From contig JBAYRL010000001.1 in the NCBI GenBank assembly GCA_041676705.1, forward strand, positions 310,001 to 374,000: a DNA stretch of 64,000 nucleotides, written 5' to 3'. How positions within the stretch are numbered: position 1 is the first letter of the stretch; each line of letters starts with the position of its first letter. Shown piece by piece: positions 35,201 through 42,569 of the stretch. The position numbers and the translations under genes were made by a program. This DNA is from Acidimicrobiia bacterium. GTDB taxonomy: Bacteria; Actinomycetota; Acidimicrobiia; Acidimicrobiales; SKKL01. The notes beneath the pieces are model-generated. The model was not told the origin of the DNA. It worked only from the letters and a program-made list of their open reading frames with translations, and searched no databases.

Positions 35201-36584
35201 TAGCTGGCTACAAGTGGTTTCTACTGATGAAATTACTCTAGAAACCTTTAATATCACTCTTGTAAACGACGGTCACCACAGCGTTCCTACCAAGGTAGCT
35301 ATTGAAGTGGACGGTCAATATCAAGATGAGATCGAATTACCGGATCCAGCTGATCCCGGCACAGTCGGTGCCACCAGCAACTTTGATCTGGAACTAGACA
35401 GACCCCTGGTTGGGCATGATTTCAAATTTGTCTTTAGCGAAGTCAGCCAACGTACCACCACCGATTGGTACTCTGGCCAACAAATTGCATTACCGGTGGG
35501 CGTGGTGGAAATAGAGATACCGGGTCATGATGGAATTACATACCCTGCCCAGTTAGACGAGAGTTGTCGATACGATTTAGTTTCGTTAAATGGGCAGCCT
35601 ATTGGCGTAAAGGTTCAAGGTGAAACTACCCAGGCGTTGGCTGGGCAGCCATTTCAGGTAAACCTTTGTGAAGAAACGTTTTCCACGACGGGTGTTGAAG
35701 ACATAATTCGGTCTGCCCCAGGTCGTGAAAGCGGATTCAATATTGACCAGTTGGTTTTAGCTAACGAGGTTTCCCCAATAACAGAGCACCAAGCTGTGCC
35801 GGAAGTTAAGTGGAACCGGAGCTCGTCTTCATCGTTCGATGTTTCGGTGGGAGCATGGGAGGAGCCGGTTTGGCTGGTAATTGATGAAAGCTGGAACAAG
35901 GGTTGGCACGCCAGCGTGAACGGCGAGAGCCTCGGTGAACCACAACAGCATGATCTGTGGGGAATGGGCTGGTGGATCGAGCCGAACTCAGTTCCGACCG
36001 AGGTTGAAATTCGATGGACGCCGCAACGTGCGGTGAACGTGGCCCTTGCAGTGTCGGGTATAGCGGTTGTGCTGTGCGTGGGACTAATAGTTTTCGGTAG
36101 CAGTGAAAACGGCAGATTTTCTTGGCGTCGACGAAAAAGAAGCCTAGGACCTGCAGGTGGCTTGGCTACCACCCAAGTAACCGACCAAGTAACCACCCAA
36201 GCAAGCATTGATGTCGTGCCTGAGCCCGAATTTGTCAGGTCATCACATAAACGCTCCATTACTTGGCCCATGGCAATATTCGGCGGTTTGACCGCGACTG
36301 CTTTGGTTTCAGTTTGGTGGGGTTTGGGCCTCTTTATGCTGTTGGCCTTGGGCCGATGGAAACCAAAGTTGTGGCCAGGATTGGGTGTTCTTCCAGCTCT
36401 TATGGTGACAACCTCTGCCACCTACATCGTGCTGTTGCAATGGCGCTGGCGCTATCCGGTGGAATCAATGTGGCCAGAACACTTTGAACGTGTGCATCAG
36501 TTGACCTTTTCGGCCGTGATATTAATGGCTTTGCTGGCAGTAGCGAATCACCGTAGCGGTCGCGACACTAAGCTTGCCGAATGA
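32232..36584 (+). CDS. AftD-like (DUF3367) alpha-arabinofuranosyltransferase with discoidin domains
   Basis: A 1450-residue membrane glycosyltransferase. The N-terminal 430 residues are a GT-C membrane core: PNKVGADTKQFLYLNP as first loop, then SVGGGSVTHQTIGYLWPMGPF, typical of AftD/DUF3367. Two F5/8-type-C (discoidin) carbohydrate-binding-like domains follow, about 717-868 (AVNAFDGDFNTAWMMSHG) and 951-1096 (AAFDGHTDTAWTSVFGQP). The region before C-terminal helices (about 1270-1445) has the conserved DESWNKGWHASVNG. Mycobacterial AftD adds alpha-(1,3)-arabinofuranose to arabinogalactan/lipoarabinomannan using decaprenyl-phospho-arabinose. Whether this organism has arabinan is unknown. GTG start, overlapping the GT4 gene upstream and, by ATGA, the hydrolase gene downstream. 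Confidence 0.88.
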   Translation: MTGFQTRWESAQRYLLLAVFSYLPLLVAAPNKVGADTKQFLYLNPADLMQRALSLWDQSVGGGSVTHQTIGYLWPMGPFFWFFERLGIPDWVAQRFWIGSIIFTAAAGALYLLDQVFPKRWVNVVGAVLYGFSPYVLGHVTGQSALLLPFSAFPYLVAFMGLAVRRGGWRWPAAFALVVTTAGSLNGSSVFFVVLGAVLWAPMLVASTPEISWRNAVGAVARAGVLTLVTQLWWLVAYQVGGAYGLPILAMTETIEVTSATTTAPEILRGLGYWFFYGSDRDGPWLNNIAPLHTTNLIFLAVSFLAPIATILVAPFVRFKERLFFVLLTVVGLTVSVGAYNASGRSPYGAAFYNLADLSPLVMSLRNTQRATPLLLLGLAGILTAALHALSKVVVRSYNVNVQRVVAGAMVAALAVSFPSFWITGLVGERFHRGNEVPRYWHETAAALDAGSGRYWELPGIDFASYRWGHTLDPVLAGLTNRPGLWRELIPSGSPAAADLVGALDRTIQDGTFQPAALAPVARLLGVSEVVLRSDLEYERYRTMRPQRVWEWFRDVPKGLANPSTFGEGYSNRAPERLPMIDELELALDPQASSPPAVAVFPVVNTPQPVRAVSSFGGTVIAGSGDGVVAAAAAGLLDDMKGPIRYAAEVTSSERTLNEAIRDNTTTLIITDSNRLRGQHWFSLKDNVGAIEIPGNPAIPNDESDARLLPVEPTSERSLSIGEFRGAKNVWATGYGNPITLTPEYRAVNAFDGDFNTAWMMSHGVTNDPSIIGIELDKPLAPSQIWLRQETNNPGWRRIHQVELTFDNSRTLRVDLDETSLSGQGQLIELDGQDFTTFELQVLSAEPGSGRVGFSEITIPGVVVEELVHLPTDLIAALDTELYSHPLRVVLNRLWVDPSDVVRADPEERISRVLGFTEPIDLTLAGEARLSPQAPEELIDRLVGIPTLEAGGFVFRSSAHLASSLESRAAAAFDGHTDTAWTSVFGQPTNSWLQVVSTDEITLETFNITLVNDGHHSVPTKVAIEVDGQYQDEIELPDPADPGTVGATSNFDLELDRPLVGHDFKFVFSEVSQRTTTDWYSGQQIALPVGVVEIEIPGHDGITYPAQLDESCRYDLVSLNGQPIGVKVQGETTQALAGQPFQVNLCEETFSTTGVEDIIRSAPGRESGFNIDQLVLANEVSPITEHQAVPEVKWNRSSSSSFDVSVGAWEEPVWLVIDESWNKGWHASVNGESLGEPQQHDLWGMGWWIEPNSVPTEVEIRWTPQRAVNVALAVSGIAVVLCVGLIVFGSSENGRFSWRRRKRSLGPAGGLATTQVTDQVTTQASIDVVPEPEFVRSSHKRSITWPMAIFGGLTATALVSVWWGLGLFMLLALGRWKPKLWPGLGVLPALMVTTSATYIVLLQWRWRYPVESMWPEHFERVHQLTFSAVILMALLAVANHRSGRDTKLAE

Positions 36585-37261
36585 CCAACTCGCCTGTTGT
36601 ACTGATTCATGGATTTGCCACCTCAGCCGAACGTACTTGGCGCGAACCAGGCTGGATCGATCTCATTAATGATGCCGGCCGCGAAGTGATTGCGGTTGAT
36701 CTATTGGGACACGGCAACGCCCCCAAATCACATGATCCAGCCGATTACGAGAATCTGGAGGAAGCTGTACTGACGCAGCTCCCCGACGAACCAGTAGATG
36801 CCATCGGATTTTCTATGGGTGCCCGGGTTCTGTTGACCTTAGCCAGTGCTCATCCCGACCGATTCCGTCGCATTGTGCTGGCGGGAATTGGTAAGAACGT
36901 GTTTGCCCGAGAAGGTGGTGACGCCATTGCCCGGGCTGTAGAGGGTGATTTCGATCCTGACAATATGGTCTTGGCTCATTTCAATTCCTTAGGTAACACA
37001 CCCGATAACGATCCCAAGGCCCTCGCAGCATTCATGCGTCGCGAGTCACCGGCATTGACACGCGACGATTTAGCCAAGGTCAGCGCACCGGCGCTGGTAG
37101 TGGTGGGCGAACAAGATTTCGTAATGCCAGCTGACGAGCTGGTGGAAGCTCTCCCCGATGCTCGTTTTTTGTTGTTGCCCCGCGTTGACCATTTTGGCAC
37201 GCCAAAAGACTTCACCTTCATAGATGAGGCCCTCGGTTTTATCGAAGCGCGCCCTTTCTAG
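36581..37261 (+). CDS. Alpha/beta hydrolase
   Basis: A 226-residue alpha/beta hydrolase with a complete triad: nucleophile Ser in IGFSMGARVLL (near residue 80), Asp in VVGEQDFVMP (near 182) and His in VDHFGTP (near 207). PVVLIHGFATSAERTW supplies the oxyanion hole. No signal peptide, so it is cytoplasmic. The ATG overlaps the AftD-like stop by four bases (ATGA), so it is made from the same transcript. Its substrate is not evident. Being coupled to a glycosyltransferase, it could remove an acyl or thioester intermediate, but this is speculation. Confidence 0.9.
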   Translation: MTNSPVVLIHGFATSAERTWREPGWIDLINDAGREVIAVDLLGHGNAPKSHDPADYENLEEAVLTQLPDEPVDAIGFSMGARVLLTLASAHPDRFRRIVLAGIGKNVFAREGGDAIARAVEGDFDPDNMVLAHFNSLGNTPDNDPKALAAFMRRESPALTRDDLAKVSAPALVVVGEQDFVMPADELVEALPDARFLLLPRVDHFGTPKDFTFIDEALGFIEARPF

Positions 37262-37277
37262 TGTGACCGCTCTCACA
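37262..37277. promoter_or_regulatory. CRP/FNR-family operator, perfect TGTGA-N6-TCACA
   Basis: TGTGA (37262-37266) and TCACA (37273-37277) are separated by six bases, starting one base after the hydrolase stop and 49 bp before the alcohol dehydrogenase ATG. If the TGTAAC at 37299-37304 is the -10 box, the site centre falls about 41.5 bases upstream of the start point, the class II activation position. The -10 assignment is inference. Confidence 0.65.
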
Positions 37278-37326
37278 TGTGGCAGTATGTACGAGCCATG
37301 TAACTCAGAGGGGGAGCATCCAACCC

Positions 37327-38412
37327 ATGCGCGCAGCAGTTCTAAATAGTATCCCTGGTCAGCTCGATATTGAAGAGATTCAAATCGGTAGCCCTGGCCC
37401 CAGAGAAGTCTTAATTCGGGTGGCGGCGGCTGGCCTTTGCCACAGTGACCTTCACTTTATGGAAGGTAAGTATCCATATATGACACCGGCCGTGCTCGGG
37501 CACGAGTCAGCTGGTGTTGTTGAAGCCGTGGGTAGTGAGGTCACCTACGTGAAGCCGGGTGACCACGTAATCACTTGCCTCTCGGTTTACTGCGGTAATT
37601 GTGAGAACTGCCTCACTGGACACCTCTCGATTTGCTCAGATGCGGAATCCACCAACCGCGCTCCGGGCGAAGACCCACGTTTGTCACGTGACGGCGAAAC
37701 AGTCCATCAGTTCTTGAAGATGTCGTCCTTTGCCGAGATGATGCTCATCCACGAACACGGCCTGGTAAAGATCCGTGAAGATATGCCACTTGACCGTGCT
37801 GCGCTCATCGGTTGCGGCGTCACCACCGGTCTGGGCGCTATTTTCAACACCGCTAAGGTTGAACCTGGTTCTTCGGTAGCTGTGATTGGCGCTGGTGGTA
37901 TTGGCTTAAATGCCATTCAAGGTGCCCGCATTGCTGGCGCGAGCCAAATCATTGCGGTCGACATGCTCGACAACAAGCTCGAGCTTGCTCGTGAATTTGG
38001 TGCTACCCACCTTGTGAACGCCAGCAACGGCGACGCGGTAGCTCAGGTGCTTGAGCTCTCCAAAGGTGGCGTGCATTACTCTTTTGAAGCCATTGGGCTA
38101 AAGGTCGCTGCTGAGCAGGCGTTTCACATGCTTCGCAACGGTGGTACAGCCACTATTATCGGTATGATTCCGGTCGGCCAGAATATTGAATTGCCTGGTG
38201 TTTCTTTCCTCGGTGAGAAGAAGATTCAGGGTTCCAACATGGGTTCCAACCGTTTCCGCATCGATATGCCCCGCTACATCGACCTCTACATGGATGGTCG
38301 CTTGAAGCTCGACGAGTTGGTTTCTCAGCGGATTCAACTCGACGAAATTAATGAAGGCTTTGACGCCCTCAAGCAAGGCAGCGTGGCACGAAGCGTAATT
38401 ACCTTCGACTAA
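37327..38412 (+). CDS. Zinc-dependent alcohol dehydrogenase
   Basis: A 361-residue medium-chain dehydrogenase/reductase. Catalytic zinc ligands: Cys in AAGLCHSDLHFME, the GHESAGVVE His-Glu pair, and the region around VTTGLGA. The structural-zinc lobe has the four-Cys pattern VYCGNCENCLTGHLSIC. The NAD-binding motif is VAVIGAGGIGLNAIQGARIAGA, ending in the acidic residue of VDMLDNK, so NAD is the likely cofactor. Style and length fit the actinobacterial mycofactocin/NDMA-dependent or class III-like group. The frame opens at 37279, but the ATG at 37327 follows a GGGGGAG ribosome-binding site. It is preceded by a perfect CRP-like operator. Confidence 0.92.
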   Translation: MRAAVLNSIPGQLDIEEIQIGSPGPREVLIRVAAAGLCHSDLHFMEGKYPYMTPAVLGHESAGVVEAVGSEVTYVKPGDHVITCLSVYCGNCENCLTGHLSICSDAESTNRAPGEDPRLSRDGETVHQFLKMSSFAEMMLIHEHGLVKIREDMPLDRAALIGCGVTTGLGAIFNTAKVEPGSSVAVIGAGGIGLNAIQGARIAGASQIIAVDMLDNKLELAREFGATHLVNASNGDAVAQVLELSKGGVHYSFEAIGLKVAAEQAFHMLRNGGTATIIGMIPVGQNIELPGVSFLGEKKIQGSNMGSNRFRIDMPRYIDLYMDGRLKLDELVSQRIQLDEINEGFDALKQGSVARSVITFD

Positions 38413-38445
38413 AGACTTATCTGCTTAATCGTTTGGTAGTGACAA

Positions 38446-38494
38446 AACAGCTTGACCTCGAGAATTCAAATCTTGAGGTCAAGCTGTTGCTTTT
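38446..38494. terminator. Bidirectional rho-independent terminator, long stem
   Basis: A 14-bp perfect stem (AACAGCTTGACCTC, 38446-38459, with GAGGTCAAGCTGTT, 38475-38488) extends inward by four more pairs, one a G-T wobble, and closes on a 7-base loop (38464-38470). It is followed by GCTTTT on the plus strand and TTTTGTC on the minus strand, so it can end both the alcohol dehydrogenase and conservon transcripts. Its right arm includes the stop codon of the GTPase gene (38479-38481). Confidence 0.85.
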
Positions 38495-39114
38495 GATAGG
38501 GCGTGTTGAACCAAGGTGATTAAGGCGGCTTTTGTTGATTCCCGACTGCGAGCATCGCAGGCAATCATAGGAACAGTGTCGCTAACTGCTAAGGCCTCTT
38601 GTAGTTCTACCAAGGTGTGTTTCTCATCATCGTGGAAGACGTTGTGAGCCACCACAAAGGGCAGATCGCGCTCTTCAAAATAGTCAACAGCCGCGAACGA
38701 TTCTTCAAGGCGGTTACTGTCAACCAGGACTACAGCCCCAATAGCACCGCGGGCTAGGTCATCCCACATGAAATGGAATCGCGGCTGACCCGGAGTACCG
38801 AAGAGATATAAAATTAGGTTTTGAGCCAGCGAAATTCGTCCGAAGTCCATGGCCACGGTGGTCGAGCTCTTGCCGGTAGATACGGCTAGATTGTCGATGC
38901 CCTCACTAGCTTCGGTGAGAATGGCCTCGGTGGTCAGAGGCTCAATTTCAGAGATCGATGCTACGAAAGTGGTTTTGCCAACACCGAAACCTCCTGCCAC
39001 CACAATTTTTACCGACGTGGGTAGGCCGCCGGGCTCGGTTATCGCCTGGTGCTCATGATCGTTGGGGTGCCGAAGTGTGCCGTTTGGATTGGTTTCAAAG
39101 GGTTTGGAGGCCAT
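38479..39114 (-). CDS. Conservon Ras-like GTPase (CvnD/MglA-type)
   Basis: A 211-residue small GTPase-like protein, the fourth member of the actinobacterial conservon. The P-loop GGFGVGKTTFVASISE lies near residue 40, the effector-region Thr in EPLTTEAILTEAS, the G3-type LFGTPGQPRFHFMWD near 115, followed by GAIGAVVLVDSNRLEES. The usual NKxD base-recognition motif is replaced by VAHNVFHDD, as in other divergent conservon GTPases. The frame is open from 39192, but the ATG at 39114 (MASKPFET) is the likely start and overlaps DUF742 by 20 bp. It probably switches a signalling complex with the roadblock protein and kinase. Confidence 0.88.
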   Translation of the reverse strand: MASKPFETNPNGTLRHPNDHEHQAITEPGGLPTSVKIVVAGGFGVGKTTFVASISEIEPLTTEAILTEASEGIDNLAVSTGKSSTTVAMDFGRISLAQNLILYLFGTPGQPRFHFMWDDLARGAIGAVVLVDSNRLEESFAAVDYFEERDLPFVVAHNVFHDDEKHTLVELQEALAVSDTVPMIACDARSRESTKAALITLVQHALSKATA

Positions 39115-39481
39115 CGAGTACCCTTTCCAATAGACGCAAATCAGGCCGCTCATTGACGGTTTCGTGGTTAATGTCCAGATAACCGTTTTCAATGAGATCG
39201 CCGGTTAACACCCTGGCCACTCCCAAATGCAAACCTAAGAGTGCCGAAATCTCGGCTACCGATTGCGCGGTGGCACACAGCTCAATGATTTGGTGATGTT
39301 CGGGTTGGAGCTCGAAGCTACTGGAGATGCCAATTGGTCTGGCCACTACCATGGTTTCAACCTCGAGATGAACGTTGGAAACGGTTCGACCGCCGGTGAG
39401 CGTATAAGGGGGTATCCGAAGGCCCAAGCCGTTCGCTTGTTCCGGCCGGTTCACCTCATCGTCGTTCTCAGGTGTGTCCAT
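39095..39481 (-). CDS. DUF742 winged-helix protein of the conservon (CvnC)
   Basis: A 128-residue DUF742 protein. The conserved core starts with PYTLTGGRTVSN near residue 25 and continues with a winged-helix-like region (HHQIIELCATAQSVAEISA, then VARVLTGDLIENGYLDI). DUF742 proteins are found almost only in actinobacterial conservons between the roadblock and GTPase genes. The acidic N-terminus is typical. It overlaps the roadblock gene by 14 bp and the GTPase gene by 20 bp. DNA binding has been proposed from the winged-helix fold but is not shown here. Confidence 0.9.
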   Translation of the reverse strand: MDTPENDDEVNRPEQANGLGLRIPPYTLTGGRTVSNVHLEVETMVVARPIGISSSFELQPEHHQIIELCATAQSVAEISALLGLHLGVARVLTGDLIENGYLDINHETVNERPDLRLLERVLDGLQTL

Positions 39482-39899
39482 AGGGAAGGTTTCCTTGTAG
39501 TTCAGCTCGAAGCTGCGGGGTCAAGGCGCGCCCAGCGCGCTCCCCCAGTAGCGCCATTTCATAGCCGACCAAGCCCACATCACAGTTGGCAGAGGCGACT
39601 ACAGCTAGGGCTGAGCCATCGCTAATTCCGGTCACAAAGAAAAACGCGTGTTCCATCTCGACAATAATTGAGTTAACTGCACCGCCATCGAAACGCGCCG
39701 TTGCGCCATGGGCCAAGCCAATGAAACCCGAAGCGACTGCGGCGTAGCGATCGGCGGTATCGCGGCTAATGCCAGTGGAAACTGCAATTGGCAAGCCATC
39801 GGAGGACACGACAACCGCTTCACGCACCCCCGGAACGCGTTCTACGAAGTTAGAAACCAACCAGTTGACGTTGTTTGCAGAAGCGCTCATTTCACTCAT
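39468..39899 (-). CDS. Roadblock/LC7 domain protein of the conservon (CvnB)
   Basis: A 143-residue single roadblock/LC7 domain. The core VPGVREAVVVSSDGLPIAVS (about residues 23-42) and the later EMEHAFFFVTGISDGSALAVVAS are characteristic. Such proteins dimerise and act as partners or GTPase-activating proteins for MglA-type GTPases. The start overlaps the stop of the sensor kinase gene by four bases (39896-39899), and its 3' end overlaps DUF742 by 14 bp. It is a structural component of the four-gene operon. Confidence 0.93.
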   Translation of the reverse strand: MSEMSASANNVNWLVSNFVERVPGVREAVVVSSDGLPIAVSTGISRDTADRYAAVASGFIGLAHGATARFDGGAVNSIIVEMEHAFFFVTGISDGSALAVVASANCDVGLVGYEMALLGERAGRALTPQLRAELQGNLPYGHT

Positions 39900-42418
39900 T
39901 GCGGATCCTCGGCATCGTTGGTGGGTTTGGTAGGCGTAGCAGCAGCGCTTTGCCCTTGGCGCAGTCCCGATCGATAACGTGAAAGCATTTCCCGAACCTC
40001 TTCAGGAGAACGTTGCGAACGCTTAGCGCCGCCAGCCTCGGCTGGTTCTTCCCTAGCGCCAATGTCGGGGCCGCTACCTAATTCAGCGCCCACGTCGGTT
40101 TTCGTTTCTGATGGCGAAGTGGCCATAGCCGGGGGCGCCGTAGCCGGAGGCGTTTCGGTCGCTGAGGTTCGCTTTGGCAGAGGCTTGCGTCGTACGAGAC
40201 CGGCTTCGGTGAACTTGGTGAGGTCGTATTGAGCGCTCTCGGCCTGCTTCTCGACTAAATGATCGGTGTCGTCTTTGGCCGAGGTCACCAGGGTCAGTGC
40301 TCGTTTCGGTGGCTCTTTTGTAACCGTGGGCTCAGTGGCTATCGAAGTCAGCTCGGTTGGTGTTGAATCAACGCCGGTTGTTCGGTCAATCGCTGGTACA
40401 TCTATGGCTGGTCGGAATGCACGAGGTGGTAACGCCTGGTCGGCCAAAGGATCGGCTTTGGGCACAATCGAGCTAGGTAGTTTTATAACCGCCTCTACCC
40501 CGCCGGTAGCCGTTGATGACAAGACAACGGTCGCACCAAGGCGAACTGCCAGTCGTGCGGTAATAGCCAAGCCTAAATCACGGTTCAAACTAAGCCCTAC
40601 CAGAGGCGGTTCCTTTAATAGTGCGTTTAGGTGATTGATCTGGTCTTGGGTCATGCCGATGCCATGGTCGGTGATGGCAATGGTGTACGTGCCGTCATCC
40701 TCCGCCACCCCCTGTATTACCACTGGACTTTCCGGTGGTGAAAAAGTGGTTGCGTTCTCCATTAGTTCGGCCAAAATGTGGGCCACATTGCTGGCCGCGT
40801 TGCCCATAATTAATACGGGGTCGATCCGCTCTAGCTTCACCCGTGGATACTCTTCAATTTCACCCATGGCCATACGGATCACATCACGTAGTTCTACCGG
40901 TCGTGACCTGCGCAGTCCGGTTTCTACTCCGGCCAGAACCAACAAAGATTCGTCGTTACGGCGAATTTGAGTAGCTAGATGATCAAGTTTGTATAGAGAT
41001 TCTAGGAGCTCGGGATCTTTCTCTTTCGTTTCCAGCTGGTCGATAAATTCAATTTGACGATCGATTAGCGATTGGTTGCGTCGAGCAATGTTCACAAACA
41101 TGTCGCTAATGCCTTTATGCAACAACGCCGACTGCTCTTCGGCGACTTCAAGCACTGCCGTCTGTACCCGATCGAATGAGCGGGCAAGTTGACCTAGCTC
41201 ATCGCGCCGAGCGCTTGAGAGCAGCTTAAGTTCAGTCGATTCCGGCAGGCCTTCTGGCGATTTCATCTTCTCAAGCAATGCTGGAACTTGTTCAGTTGCG
41301 AGTTCGCGGGCGTCCTTGTTGAGCTTACGAATTGGACGGGTTATACGTCTGGTTAACAACAGCGCCAGTAGCGCCGAAATAACCAGACCAGCCAGTGCTC
41401 CAACGATGAATTTCCAAGCCGTGTTTTTGGCGTTGGCATGACTTGCATGCACACTTTCATCCACGCTGGTAAGTACTTGCGCCCCGAACTGGTCCAAGGT
41501 TGACAGTTGAGTTGTCACGATCTCTATGAACTCGATCGGCGTGACCGGGCTCGTCTGGCCCACCGGCCCGTTTTGGCCCACTACTTCAGGGGTTAATAGC
41601 ACTGGCTCAGCAATTAATGTACCGTCGCCTTGGTTAACCGATGGTCGGATCAACTCGAAAATACCGTCTTGATAGCTAAGCGAACGTTGCACTTCAGCCG
41701 AATTCAATAGGTCGTTGTAGGCCTCGGTTTGGGCCGGATTGGCTGAACTGTAAAGCAACTGTTCTTGTTGGAAGGCACGATTGTTGGCCGAACGCTCCAA
41801 ACGCCACATTTTGCCGGCGGCGTCGAAGCTGCCAGCTCCTTGGGCCGCTAGATGGTTGGTTGCCCGTTTGGCATAGGCTTCTTGTGCTAGGGCGTAAGAA
41901 ACATAGGTGCTCAAATCGAGCGAGCCCTGGGCGTCAGGTACCGAACCCACGGCACCGGTACCCATGCTGATGATCTGGTTGATGGCATTTCCGTACCAGT
42001 CGAAAGCACCAAAGAGGTCGCGGCTTGAATCTTGAATCGAAGAGCGCACGCTTTGCAGGTCGCGCAACGCCGTAACCGAGCGTTCTACCATGGGTTGATA
42101 TACCACGTCGTCGGTAACTTGCGCCGCCAAGGTTAGATACAACGTCCAGCTGCGGTCGGTGATGGCTTGTTGTTCCGAGAGCTCGTTGGATACCGGCAAA
42201 CCTTCTAACAAAAGCGCCGACCACATACGCTCGATTTGAAGCTCACTTGTCAATTGGCGTCCTGCCCACAGCATAGAAACCGCAAAGCTGGCGTCTTCGG
42301 CTCGATGGGCTACCGCGAAACGGTCTTGCACTCCGTAGGCGGTAATCCCCACTAGAACTAGCAATGGCGGCAAGATAACGGCCATCAGTTTCGTGCCAAC
42401 GGTTGAATTTCGTAGCAT
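39896..42418 (-). CDS. Nitrate/nitrite-sensor-type histidine kinase of the conservon (CvnA)
   Basis: An 840-residue membrane sensor kinase. N-terminal helix (about residues 10-30), extracytoplasmic NIT-type sensor region (about 35-325), second helix (about 330-352), HAMP segment RRITRPIRKLNKDAREL, and a coiled linker. The phosphoacceptor-type region is LYKLDHLATQIRRNDESLLVLAG (candidate His near residue 475, split here only for description). The ATPase has the N-box LAELMENATTFSPP and G1 box ITDHGIGMTQDQ. The C-terminal 200 residues are low-complexity, Pro/Thr-rich. It has the usual architecture of conservon kinases, which lack an adjacent response regulator. First gene of the four-gene operon; divergent from the DUF4388 gene. 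Confidence 0.92.
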   Translation of the reverse strand: MLRNSTVGTKLMAVILPPLLVLVGITAYGVQDRFAVAHRAEDASFAVSMLWAGRQLTSELQIERMWSALLLEGLPVSNELSEQQAITDRSWTLYLTLAAQVTDDVVYQPMVERSVTALRDLQSVRSSIQDSSRDLFGAFDWYGNAINQIISMGTGAVGSVPDAQGSLDLSTYVSYALAQEAYAKRATNHLAAQGAGSFDAAGKMWRLERSANNRAFQQEQLLYSSANPAQTEAYNDLLNSAEVQRSLSYQDGIFELIRPSVNQGDGTLIAEPVLLTPEVVGQNGPVGQTSPVTPIEFIEIVTTQLSTLDQFGAQVLTSVDESVHASHANAKNTAWKFIVGALAGLVISALLALLLTRRITRPIRKLNKDARELATEQVPALLEKMKSPEGLPESTELKLLSSARRDELGQLARSFDRVQTAVLEVAEEQSALLHKGISDMFVNIARRNQSLIDRQIEFIDQLETKEKDPELLESLYKLDHLATQIRRNDESLLVLAGVETGLRRSRPVELRDVIRMAMGEIEEYPRVKLERIDPVLIMGNAASNVAHILAELMENATTFSPPESPVVIQGVAEDDGTYTIAITDHGIGMTQDQINHLNALLKEPPLVGLSLNRDLGLAITARLAVRLGATVVLSSTATGGVEAVIKLPSSIVPKADPLADQALPPRAFRPAIDVPAIDRTTGVDSTPTELTSIATEPTVTKEPPKRALTLVTSAKDDTDHLVEKQAESAQYDLTKFTEAGLVRRKPLPKRTSATETPPATAPPAMATSPSETKTDVGAELGSGPDIGAREEPAEAGGAKRSQRSPEEVREMLSRYRSGLRQGQSAAATPTKPTNDAEDPQ

Positions 42419-42569
42419 CTAAGCCTCATAAATCGGCGTAATGAAAAATATGGTGTGAGGGTCTAGTTTGCCCATACCTCCCCTCATCGGCCACACCTGC
42501 ATCTATTTAAGTCGTTTCTAAGTATCTGAGGTACAGATTTTATGGGGTGGGGCAGCTAGGCAAGCTAAC

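Noticed and set aside
35654..36421. Open frame of 255 codons antisense to the AftD-like gene
   Set aside because: Shadow of a confident coding region; no domain or ribosome-binding site.
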